DNA of 13,882 nt from Actinomycetales bacterium (GTDB lineage Bacteria > Actinomycetota > Actinomycetes > Actinomycetales > Cellulomonadaceae): the NCBI GenBank assembly GCA_012514545.1, contig JAAZAC010000156.1:1-13882 (forward strand), given 5' to 3'. Positions 6,855-13,302 of this stretch are shown here, piece by piece; positions within the stretch are counted from its first letter, which is position 1, and each line of letters opens with the position of its first letter. Under the pieces are notes generated by a model. That model was given only the letters and a program-made list of their open reading frames with translations, did not search any database and was not told the DNA's origin. Position numbers and translations under genes: made by a program.

Positions 6855-6883
6855 GACTGTCCGATCCGACCGATTCGCCCGGG

Positions 6884-7144
6884 TCAGTGGGCGAGCGGGC
6901 AGGTCGCGCAGGCCACCGGGCGCTCCGCGCGCGGCGCCTGTGCCACCGCGCACGTGGGGCCGACCGAGCACGACGCCGTGCCGACCACGCCCGCGGCGAC
7001 GAGCTCGGCGAGCACGGCCTGGACGAGGTCGAGCGGCAGGCCGGTGCGCGCGGCCACGGACGTCGGCGTGCCCCCGCGGCGCACCTCGTCGAGCACGCGC
7101 CCGACGACGCTGCTCGGCCGCTCGCTCGCCAGGTCCGCGGTCAT
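6884..7144 (-). CDS. FeoC-like winged-helix protein with C-terminal cysteines
   Basis: This 86-residue protein is the last gene of the feo operon; its ATG overlaps the feoB stop codon (ATGA, 4 nt). Residues 13-55 read as a small winged helix-turn-helix (VVGRVLDEVRRGGTPTSVAA, then TGLPLDLVQAVLAELVAAGVV), as in FeoC and related FeoB-associated regulators. Four cysteines follow (59, 65, 79, 82; spacing C-x5-C-x13-C-x2-C), which could bind an Fe-S cluster or iron as reported for FeoC proteins. Known FeoC acts on FeoB stability or activity in the cytoplasm; a role in iron or oxygen sensing here is inference. Assignment rests on context, length, the helical pattern and the cysteines. Sequence similarity to enterobacterial FeoC is low. 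Confidence 0.75.
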   Translation of the reverse strand: MTADLASERPSSVVGRVLDEVRRGGTPTSVAARTGLPLDLVQAVLAELVAAGVVGTASCSVGPTCAVAQAPRAERPVACATCPLAH

Positions 7145-9021
7145 GCCGCACCGCCGAGCCGCGAGCCGACCTGGAACACCGCCACCGCGACGAGCCACGC
7201 CACCGAGAGCTGGATCGCGACCATGCGGAGGGTCCAGCGGGCGCCGAACCGCCGCCACTCCTCGGCCGCCGTCGCCAGGCACGGGGTGTACGCGAGCACG
7301 AACACCATGAACGCCAGCGCCGCGGCGGCCGCGTGGCCGCCCGAGCTCGCGTCGAGGGTGGCCCGGAGGTGCTCGCCGAGGCCGGCCGGGCTGTCGTCGG
7401 CCACCGCGTACGACTGCGCGAGGGCGCCGACGGCGACCTCCTTGGCGACGAACCCGGTGAGCAGGGCCGCGGAGAAGTGCCAGTCGTCGAAGCCCGCCGG
7501 CGCGAACGCCGGGGCGACGCCGTGCGCCACCGCGCCGTACAGGGAGTCCTCGACGGCCGGGGCGCCCGCGTCGGCCCCCGCGCCCGGCGCCGGCACCGCC
7601 ATGAGCACCCACACGAGCGTGAGCGTGACGACGATGATCGAGCCCGCCCGCGTGGCGAAGCTGTGCACGCGTGCCCACACCGACCGGGCGATGCCCCGCA
7701 GGTGAGGCCGCTGGTAGGCGGGCAGCACGATGAGCAGCGGCTCGCGCCGCACGTCCCGGAACAGCGTCCGGCGCAGCACGAGGCCGCCGCCGACGACGAG
7801 CACGAGCGACAGGACGTACATGCCGAAGATCGCCGTGCCCGCGTGCTCGGGGAAGAACGCGCCGGCGAGCAGCACGTACACCGGCAGCCGTGCGGCGCAC
7901 GACGTCCAGGGCACGAGCATCCCCGTGAGCAGCCGCTGCCGGGCCGTGGGCAGGGTCTGGGTCGCGGCCACCGCGGGCACGTTGCAGCCGAAGCCGATGA
8001 CGATCGGCAGCATGGCCCGCCCGTCGAGGCCGACGACGCGCATGAGCCGGTCGGCGAGCACGGCGGCCCGCGCGAGGTACCCGCTGTCCTCGAGCAGCGC
8101 GAGCGCGACGTAGATGATCGCGAGCAGCGGCAGGAAGGTCAGCACCGTGCCGACGCCGACGAGCACGCCGTCGACGAGGAGGCCGGTGACCCACGACGGC
8201 GCCCCCGCCAGCCCGGCGCGCGCGGCGTCCGCGACGGCGACCACGAGGCCGTCGACGAGCCCCATGACCGGGGCCGCGACCGTCGTCGTGAGCTCGAACA
8301 GCGCCCACATCGCGGCGAGGAAGACCGGCCCGCCCAGCCACGGGTTGAGCAGCGCCCGGTCGACCCGGTCGCTGCGGGAGACGGGGGCAGGCGCCGGCGG
8401 GTCGAGCCGCGTGACGACGTCGTCCACCCAGGAGAAGACCCGGTCGGCGGCCTCGAGCGGCTCGAGGCCGCGCGTGTCCGGGACACCGGTGAGCGGCCGG
8501 GCCCCCCGGACGGCGTCGGGCAGGTCGGCGAGCCCGGCGCCCGCGCGCGGGTCGACCCCGACCACGGGCACGCCGAGGATCGCGCGCAGCCGGTCGAGGT
8601 CGACGGCGTGGCCGCGGGAGCGGGCGACGTCGAGCATGGTCACGGCGACGGCCACGGGCCGGGCGGCGCCCGTCTGCGCGAGCAGGTACAGCGAGCGGGA
8701 CAGCGCCGTCGCGTCGACGACGACGAGGGCCGGGGTGCCCGGGCGGGCGTCGAGGGTGTCCCGCACGACCTCCTCGTCCGGCGTGCGCGGGACGAGGGAG
8801 TAGGTGCCGGGCAGGTCCACCACCTGCAGCCCGGCGTCGCGCCACGTGCCGACGTGCAGCTCGACCGTCGTGCCGGGCGCGTTCATCACCGACTGCCGCG
8901 CGCCCGTGAGCGCGTTGAAGAGCGTGGACTTGCCGACGTTCGGGTTCCCGACCAGGGCGACGCTCGTGGCGTCGGCCGTGAGGATGCCGCCGCCGCCGGC
9001 GTCGTGGCACGGGCTCGTCAC
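7141..9021 (-). CDS. feoB: Ferrous iron transporter FeoB
   Basis: This 626-residue inner-membrane transporter imports Fe2+ using an N-terminal G domain. G1 is GNPNVGKST (25-33), G2 APGTT (48-52) and G3 DLPG (69-72). The G4 position reads TMLD (128-131), not the usual N-x-x-D, and the G5 region reads GVDPRAGAGL without the customary Ser-Ala. The membrane part has two Gate-like repeats with GFGCNVPAVAATQ (343-355), PWTSCAARLPVY (371-382), GFVAKEVAVGAL (523-534) and YTPCLATAAEE (578-588), which carry the conserved cysteines and the AKE motif. The start is GTG 9021, overlapping the feoA stop by 4 nt (GTGA); the feoC-like gene overlaps the other end. The length is at the short end for the family. 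Confidence 0.97.
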   Translation of the reverse strand: MTSPCHDAGGGGILTADATSVALVGNPNVGKSTLFNALTGARQSVMNAPGTTVELHVGTWRDAGLQVVDLPGTYSLVPRTPDEEVVRDTLDARPGTPALVVVDATALSRSLYLLAQTGAARPVAVAVTMLDVARSRGHAVDLDRLRAILGVPVVGVDPRAGAGLADLPDAVRGARPLTGVPDTRGLEPLEAADRVFSWVDDVVTRLDPPAPAPVSRSDRVDRALLNPWLGGPVFLAAMWALFELTTTVAAPVMGLVDGLVVAVADAARAGLAGAPSWVTGLLVDGVLVGVGTVLTFLPLLAIIYVALALLEDSGYLARAAVLADRLMRVVGLDGRAMLPIVIGFGCNVPAVAATQTLPTARQRLLTGMLVPWTSCAARLPVYVLLAGAFFPEHAGTAIFGMYVLSLVLVVGGGLVLRRTLFRDVRREPLLIVLPAYQRPHLRGIARSVWARVHSFATRAGSIIVVTLTLVWVLMAVPAPGAGADAGAPAVEDSLYGAVAHGVAPAFAPAGFDDWHFSAALLTGFVAKEVAVGALAQSYAVADDSPAGLGEHLRATLDASSGGHAAAAALAFMVFVLAYTPCLATAAEEWRRFGARWTLRMVAIQLSVAWLVAVAVFQVGSRLGGAA

Positions 9022-9263
9022 GTCGCGGCCCCGACGGGCGCCGGGTCCCACGCCACCCGGATCCGCGCCGCCGTCTGCGCGTCGAGCGCGACGCGGGACG
9101 CGCCGACCGCCACGACGCGCGTGCCCGCCGGCCCGCGCTGCGTCACCCGCACGCAGCTGCCGACGCGCAGCCCGATCTCGCACATCCGCAGGCACGCGCT
9201 GCAGTCCGGGTCCACGGCCAGGACCGTGACGTCGGTGTCGAGCGGGCAGTCGGCGAGGTGCAC
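9018..9263 (-). CDS. feoA: FeoA-like SH3-domain protein with a cysteine cluster
   Basis: This 81-residue cytoplasmic protein, first gene of the feo operon, is expected to assist FeoB. The FeoA pattern is visible: HLADCPLDTDVTVLAV, then LRMCEIGLRVGSCVRVTQRG (residues 25-44) and a closing ASRVALDAQTAARIRV strand region. Five cysteines (6, 21, 24, 28, 37) are unusual; Cys21, 24 and 28 form C-x2-C-x3-C just before the EIGLRVG turn. The start is GTG 9263, 6 nt downstream of a GACAAT -10-like box. A DtxR/IdeR-type iron box lies just upstream at 9280-9298, so the operon should be repressed when iron is plentiful. The 4-nt overlap with feoB implies coupled translation. Confidence 0.9.
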   Translation of the reverse strand: MHLADCPLDTDVTVLAVDPDCSACLRMCEIGLRVGSCVRVTQRGPAGTRVVAVGASRVALDAQTAARIRVAWDPAPVGAAT

Positions 9264-9269
9264 GTCACG

Positions 9270-9275
9270 ATTGTC
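9270..9275 (-). promoter_or_regulatory. Putative -10 box (GACAAT) of the feo operon
   Basis: On the minus strand GACAAT is 6 nt before the feoA GTG. It lies directly downstream of the iron box, so bound repressor would occlude the promoter. Confidence 0.45.
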
Positions 9276-9279
9276 GGGC

Positions 9280-9298
9280 TGAGGTAAGGCAATCCTCA
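9280..9298. promoter_or_regulatory. DtxR/IdeR-type iron box upstream of feoAB
   Basis: The 19-mer TGAGGTAAGGCAATCCTCA matches 14 of 19 positions of the consensus TTAGGTTAGGCTAACCTAA and has perfect TGAGG/CCTCA arms. It begins 16 nt upstream of the feoA start codon and includes the DUF72 stop codon at its far end. Iron-loaded DtxR/IdeR would be expected to repress feo. Confidence 0.85.
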
Positions 9299-10126
9299 GG
9301 GACGTAGGTCCGTTCGTGCGGCCACCATGCGCGCGAGCCGCTGCGCGTCGAACGGGGCGTGCACCTTGACGTCGTTGTCGAAGTAGACGTAGACGTCCGC
9401 GTGCTCGCGCCAGGCCACGACCCGATCCGCCCAGGTCGCGAGGGCGGCGTCGTCGTAGCCGCTCACGTACAGCTCGCGGTCGCCGTGCAGGCGGACGTGC
9501 ACGACGTCGCTCGTCACCTCGAGCACGAGCGGCCACCGGCCCGCGGTGTCGGCCACGACCAGGCCGACGCCCCGCTCCCGCAGCAGGGCCACCAGCTCCG
9601 GCGTCGCGAAGCTCTCGTGGCGGACCTCGAGCGTGTGCCGGACGGGCCGGTCAGCGTCGGCGACGGTCAGCGCGCGCCCCGCCAGCCGCGCGTCGTGCCC
9701 GCGCGCCAGCTCGGCGGCGGCCGTCGTCGTGCCCGGCAGGAGGGCGAGGAACGCGTCGAGGCGTTCGGGGTCGAAGCGGAGCCGGGGCGGCAGCTGCCAC
9801 AGCACCGGGCCGAGCTTCGGCCCGAGCGCGAGCACGCCCGACGCGAAGAAGTTCGCCAGCGCCTGCTCCACCCCGCGCAGCTGCAGCATGTGCGTGACGT
9901 ACCGCGGCCCCTTGACGGCGAGGACGAAGTCGTCGGGGGTCTGCGCGGCCCACGCGCGGTACGACTCGGGCCGCTGCAGCGCGTAGAACGAGCCGTTGAC
10001 CTCGACCGTGTCGAGGCGGGAGGCGACGTACTCGAGCTCGCGGCGCCGGGGGAGCCCCGGCGGGTAGAACACCCCGCGCCACGGCGCGTAGCGCCAGCCC
10101 GAGATGCCGACGCGGACCTCGCCCAT
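9296..10126 (-). CDS. DUF72 family protein (YecE-like TIM barrel)
   Basis: This 276-residue protein has the DUF72 signatures: GISGWRYAPWRGVFYP (7-22), EVNGSFY (42-48), KGPRYVTHM (72-80), GPVLWQLPP (106-114), EVRHESF (167-173), VRLHG (211-215) and YVYFDND (246-252). The fold is TIM-barrel-like and the biochemical function of the family is not established. The length is normal. The start is ATG 10126, with TACCGT 7 nt upstream indicating a leaderless mRNA. It is on the same strand as feoABC and ends 32 nt before feoA, its stop codon being inside the iron box. Read-through into feo is possible, but a link to iron is only suggested by this position. Confidence 0.93.
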   Translation of the reverse strand: MGEVRVGISGWRYAPWRGVFYPPGLPRRRELEYVASRLDTVEVNGSFYALQRPESYRAWAAQTPDDFVLAVKGPRYVTHMLQLRGVEQALANFFASGVLALGPKLGPVLWQLPPRLRFDPERLDAFLALLPGTTTAAAELARGHDARLAGRALTVADADRPVRHTLEVRHESFATPELVALLRERGVGLVVADTAGRWPLVLEVTSDVVHVRLHGDRELYVSGYDDAALATWADRVVAWREHADVYVYFDNDVKVHAPFDAQRLARMVAARTDLRP

Positions 10127-10133
10127 GGCCCCG

Positions 10134-10139
10134 ACGGTA
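10134..10139 (-). promoter_or_regulatory. Putative -10 box (TACCGT) of the DUF72 gene
   Basis: On the minus strand TACCGT lies 7 nt upstream of ATG 10126, in the 45-bp gap after the GNAT gene. It supports independent, leaderless transcription of the DUF72 gene. Confidence 0.55.
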
Positions 10140-10171
10140 GGTCGCCCGGGCGGGCTGGACGAGCGGGCGGC

Positions 10172-10660
10172 CTAGAGGACCGGGCTGCGCCGTTCGAGCA
10201 GCAGGACGTCGCGCCAGGTGTCGCCCATCCGCCCGAGCCGCTCGCGGCGGCCGACGACGCGGAACCCGTGCCGCGTGTGCAGCGCGAGGCTCGCGGCGTT
10301 CTCGGGGAAGATCCCGGTCTGCAGCGTCCACACGCCCGCCGCCTCCGTGGACGCGATCAGCGCCGTGAGCAGCGCCGAGCCCACCCCGCGCCCGCGGGCC
10401 GCGCCGGCGACGTACACGCTGAGCTCGAGGACGCCCGCGTGCACGCACCTGTCGCTCACGGGCGAGCAGGCCACCCAGCCGACGACGGTCCCGTCCTCGA
10501 CCGCGACGAACCGGTGCGCCGCCGTGTGGCCGGCGTCCCACGCCTCCCACGACGGGGGCTCGGTCTCGAACGTCGCGTCGCCCGTCGCGATCCCCTCGGC
10601 GTAGACGGCGCGGACCGCGGGCCAGTCGGCCGCCGTCAGCTCCCGGATCTCGATCCCCAC
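10172..10660 (-). CDS. GNAT family N-acetyltransferase (phosphinothricin acetyltransferase-like)
   Basis: This 162-residue acetyl-CoA-dependent N-acetyltransferase resembles the Pat/Bar subgroup. Typical segments are ATFETEPPSWEAWDAGH (29-45), VVGWVACSPVSDR (59-71), LELSVYVAGAARGRGVGSALL (78-98, with the acetyl-CoA pyrophosphate loop RGRGVG at 89-94) and GIFPENAASLALHTRHGFRVVG (116-137). Family members acetylate phosphinothricin, methionine sulfoximine or related amino acids; the natural substrate here is not known. The start is GTG 10660 because GAGGAGGA lies just upstream; an in-frame ATG at 10687 would precede that Shine-Dalgarno. The gene is divergent from the sirtuin, with 120 bp between them that include a hexanucleotide repeat. 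Confidence 0.9.
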   Translation of the reverse strand: MGIEIRELTAADWPAVRAVYAEGIATGDATFETEPPSWEAWDAGHTAAHRFVAVEDGTVVGWVACSPVSDRCVHAGVLELSVYVAGAARGRGVGSALLTALIASTEAAGVWTLQTGIFPENAASLALHTRHGFRVVGRRERLGRMGDTWRDVLLLERRSPVL

Positions 10661-10667
10661 GCGTCCT

Positions 10668-10701
10668 CCTCGGTGCCGGGGAGCCATGGTGCCACCGTCG
10701 C
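10668..10701 (+). repeat. Imperfect direct repeat, copy 1 (between GNAT and sirtuin genes)
   Basis: It matches 11625-11658 at 30 of 34 positions without gaps: 19 identical bases, 4 different, then 11 identical. Copy 2 is inside the GH3 gene. Read on the minus strand, copy 1 would encode VAPWLPGTE, close to VAAWLPGTE of GH3 (residues 551-559). The pair brackets the whole sirtuin gene. Confidence 0.8.
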
Positions 10702-10736
10702 CGTCGCCGTCGCCGTCGCCGCCGCCGTCACCGCCA
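10695..10736 (+). repeat. CCGTCG hexanucleotide tandem repeat
   Basis: Four perfect CCGTCG units (10695-10718) are followed by three degenerate ones. The repeat lies in the GNAT-sirtuin intergenic region and is a candidate for slippage-driven length variation. Confidence 0.8.
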
Positions 10737-10768
10737 CTCCGCTGTCCCGCCGTCGCAGCCGGCCGGAA

Positions 10769-10774
10769 TAGGCT
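10769..10774 (+). promoter_or_regulatory. Putative -10 box (TAGGCT) of the sirtuin gene
   Basis: TAGGCT is followed by 6 nt and the GTG at 10781, giving a leaderless arrangement. Confidence 0.6.
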
Positions 10775-10780
10775 CGCAGC

Positions 10781-11542
10781 GTGCGCACCCGGTTGCGTGA
10801 GGTCGTCGAGGAGAGCCGGCGGATCGTCTTCTTCGGGGGCGCCGGGGTGTCGACCGAGAGCGGGATCCCGGACTTCCGCTCGGCCGAGGGCCTGTACGCC
10901 CGGGGCACCGGGACGCGGTACGCGCCCGAGCAGATCCTCAGCCGCGGCTTCTTCGACGCCCACCCCGAGGAGTTCTTCGCCTACTACCGGGCGCACCTCG
11001 TGCACCCCGACGCGAGGCCCAACGCCGCCCACCTGGCGCTGGCCGCCCTCGAGCGGGCCGGGCGGCTGAGCGCCGTCATCACCCAGAACATCGACGGCCT
11101 GCACCAGGCCGCGGGCTCGCGCCGGGTGCTGGAGCTGCACGGGAGCGTGCACCGGAACACCTGCCTGGGGTGCGGTCGGCGCTACGGGCTCCACGCCGTG
11201 CTGGCCGCGGAGGGGGTCCCACGGTGCGCGGACTGCGGGCACGTCATCAAGCCCGACGTCGTGCTGTACGGCGAGACCCTCGACCCGGCTGTCCTGCGTG
11301 CCGCGGTCGCCGAGGTGTCCGCCGCCGACACGCTGCTGGTCGGCGGCACCTCGTTGCAGGTCACACCGGCGGCCGCGCTGGTGCAGGTGTTCGCCGGGCG
11401 GAACCTCGTGCTCATCAACCGCGACGCGACCGACTACGACCGCCTGGCGACCCTCGTCGTGCGGGAGCCGATCGGGCAGGCGCTGGGCCGGCTCACCTAC
11501 GGCGCGTCCTCGGACGACCCCCACGCGCCCGCCCAGGCGTAG
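10781..11542 (+). CDS. Sir2 family NAD-dependent protein deacylase (sirtuin)
   Basis: This 253-residue sirtuin removes acyl groups from lysines using NAD+, yielding nicotinamide and O-acyl-ADP-ribose. Complete motifs are present: FFGGAGVSTESGIPDFRS (17-34), TQNIDGLH (101-108), LELHGSVH with catalytic His120, a structural zinc site C128-x2-C131 and C149-x2-C152, GGTSLQVTPAA (188-198) and LINRDATDYD (211-220). The FRSAEGLY loop resembles short deacetylases common in Firmicutes; the Tyr/Arg pair of CobB-type desuccinylases was not identified with confidence. The start is GTG 10781, leaderless. The 3' end overlaps the convergent GH3 gene by 46 bp and an imperfect 34-nt direct repeat flanks the gene, so it may be a late arrival here. 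Confidence 0.95.
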   Translation: MRTRLREVVEESRRIVFFGGAGVSTESGIPDFRSAEGLYARGTGTRYAPEQILSRGFFDAHPEEFFAYYRAHLVHPDARPNAAHLALAALERAGRLSAVITQNIDGLHQAAGSRRVLELHGSVHRNTCLGCGRRYGLHAVLAAEGVPRCADCGHVIKPDVVLYGETLDPAVLRAAVAEVSAADTLLVGGTSLQVTPAAALVQVFAGRNLVLINRDATDYDRLATLVVREPIGQALGRLTYGASSDDPHAPAQA

Positions 11543-13302
11543 CCCACCGGGCGGTCGCCCCAGGGCACGGGCAGCCGACCCGACGGCGCGACCGCTCCCG
11601 TGAGCACGTCGGCCACCCCGGCGCCCTCGGTGCCGGGGAGCCACGCCGCCACCGTCGCGGCCGCCCACGCGTGCGCGCCGAGGTCCACGGGCCGCCCGCT
11701 CACGACGACGACCACGGTGGGCACGCCGGACTCGCGGAGCCGGGCGAGGACCGCCTCGTCCTGCTCGCCGAGCCGGGCGCCGTCGGGCCGGTCGCCCAGC
11801 CACTCCGCGTACGGCTCCTCGCCGACGACGGCGATCGCCACGTCGTGCCCGGCGGCGCCCGTGCCGTCCGCCGACCACGTGACGGCGTCCGCGCCGAGCG
11901 CGTCGCGGAGCCCGTCGAGGACCGTCGTGCCGGGCAGGACGTCGCCGCTGCTGCCCTGCCACGACATCGACCAGCCGCCGACCTGGTGGCCGACGTCGTC
12001 GGCGTTGCTGCCGGTCACGAGCACGCGGGCGCCGTCGGCGAGGGGGAGCGTGCCGTCGTTGTCGAGGACGACGAGCGACGCGGCCACGGCCTCGCGGGCG
12101 AGCGCGCGGTGCTCGGGGCTGCCGACCGCGTCCGCGGCCGACGGGTCGACGGGGTCGGCCTCGAACAGGCCCATGCCGATCTTGACGGTGAGGATGCGGC
12201 GCACGGCGTCGTCGATCCGCTCCTGCGGCACCTCGCCGTCCGCGACCGCCTCGGTGAGGAGCTCGACGAACCGCCACGGGTCCTGCGGGACCATGACCAT
12301 GTCGACCCCGGCGAGCACGGAGGCGACGACCTCGTCGCGCGTGAAGCCCGGCTCGCCGTCGAGCAGGTCGATGCCCGCCCAGTCGGAGACCACGAAGCCG
12401 TCGAAGCCCAGATCGCCCTTGAGCACGTCCGTGACGAGCCGGCGGTGGGCGTGCATCGGCTCGCCGTCGACCGAGGAGAACGACACCATGACGGACCCGA
12501 CGCCGCGCTCGACGGCGGCGGCGTACGGCGCGAGGTGCACGCGGGAGACCTCCGTGCCCGGCGTGTCGCCGCGGTCCACGCCCCCGACGGTGCCGCCGTC
12601 GCCCACGTAGTGCTTCGCGGTCGCCAGCACGCCCTCCGCCTGCAGGCCGGTGACCGCCGTCGTCAGCGCGGAGACGAGGTCGGGGTCGGCGCCGAACGAC
12701 TCGTACGTGCGGCCCCACCGCGTGTCCTGCACGACGGCGACGCAGGGTCCGAACACCCAGTTCACCCCCGTCGCGTGGGCCTCTCGGGCGGTCGCGCGCG
12801 CGACGCGCTCGACGAGGTCCGGGTCGCCCGCCGCGCCCAGCCCGATGTTGTGCGGGAAGAGGGTCGCGCCGTCGAGGTTGTTGTGCCCGTGCACGGCGTC
12901 CGTGCCGTAGAGCAGCGGGATCCGCAGGGGCGTCGCCGCCGCAGCCGCCTGGTAGCCCGCGACGGTCTCGGACCAGGTCGCCACGCTCCCGTCGCCCGGC
13001 ATCGAGTCGCCCCCGCCGAAGACGCTGCCGAGGCGCAGCGCCGTGACGTCGGCGGGGGTCACCACCGAGCGCTCGCCCTGCGTCATCTGGCCCACCTTGT
13101 CGGCGAGCGTCATGCGGCCCAGCAGGTCCTCGACGCGCTCGGCGACGGGGAGTCCCGGGTCCAGGTAGGGGGCGACGTCCCCCGTCCCGGTGGGGGTCGG
13201 CGTCGGGGTCGGCTCGGGGCCCGTGCAGCCGGCGACGAGGCCGAGCGCGGCGAGCAGGGCGGCGGGCGCCGCGACGGCGCGGCGGAGGGTGCGGGCGGCC
13301 AT
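11497..13302 (-). CDS. Glycoside hydrolase family 3 lipoprotein (beta-glucosidase / exo-beta-glucanase-like)
   Basis: This 601-residue exported GH3 enzyme should remove glucose or a related sugar from the non-reducing end of oligosaccharides. The N-terminus is a lipoprotein signal with lipobox VAGC (Cys26), followed by a PTPTPTP tether (31-37). The barrel domain has LLYGTDAVHGHNNLDGATLF (130-149), AKHYVGDGGT (229-238) and GFVVSDWAGIDLL (302-314) with nucleophile Asp307. The second domain has AVVGEEPYAEWLGD (491-504), a likely acid/base region, and SGRPVDLGA. After SGRLPVPW (574-581) it ends with an atypical tail and lacks the PYGYGL-type end of this subfamily. A CelR-like palindrome abuts the ATG at 13302. 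Its 3' end overlaps the sirtuin gene. Confidence 0.95.
   Translation of the reverse strand: MAARTLRRAVAAPAALLAALGLVAGCTGPEPTPTPTPTGTGDVAPYLDPGLPVAERVEDLLGRMTLADKVGQMTQGERSVVTPADVTALRLGSVFGGGDSMPGDGSVATWSETVAGYQAAAAATPLRIPLLYGTDAVHGHNNLDGATLFPHNIGLGAAGDPDLVERVARATAREAHATGVNWVFGPCVAVVQDTRWGRTYESFGADPDLVSALTTAVTGLQAEGVLATAKHYVGDGGTVGGVDRGDTPGTEVSRVHLAPYAAAVERGVGSVMVSFSSVDGEPMHAHRRLVTDVLKGDLGFDGFVVSDWAGIDLLDGEPGFTRDEVVASVLAGVDMVMVPQDPWRFVELLTEAVADGEVPQERIDDAVRRILTVKIGMGLFEADPVDPSAADAVGSPEHRALAREAVAASLVVLDNDGTLPLADGARVLVTGSNADDVGHQVGGWSMSWQGSSGDVLPGTTVLDGLRDALGADAVTWSADGTGAAGHDVAIAVVGEEPYAEWLGDRPDGARLGEQDEAVLARLRESGVPTVVVVVSGRPVDLGAHAWAAATVAAWLPGTEGAGVADVLTGAVAPSGRLPVPWGDRPVGYAWAGAWGSSEDAP
11625..11658 (+). 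repeat. Imperfect direct repeat, copy 2 (inside the GH3 gene)
   Basis: This is the partner of 10668-10701, 957 bp away in the same orientation. On the minus strand it encodes GH3 residues ATVAAWLPGTEG, a conserved part of the second domain, so this copy is probably the ancestral one. Confidence 0.8.

Noticed and set aside
6769..6883. LexA/SOS box upstream of SRAP
   Set aside because: No sequence like the actinobacterial LexA site (TCGAAC-N4-GTTCGA) was found in the gap.
5989..9282. A 1097-codon + strand open frame antisense to SRAP and feo
   Set aside because: The translation is low-complexity Arg/Gly/His-rich and mirrors highly conserved genes on the minus strand.
10661..10687. ATG 10687 as the GNAT start
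   Set aside because: It would add nine residues (MAPRHRGGR) and ignores the GAGGAGGA ribosome binding site placed for GTG 10660.
10695..10736. CRISPR-like array
   Set aside because: It is a simple hexanucleotide tandem repeat without spacers.
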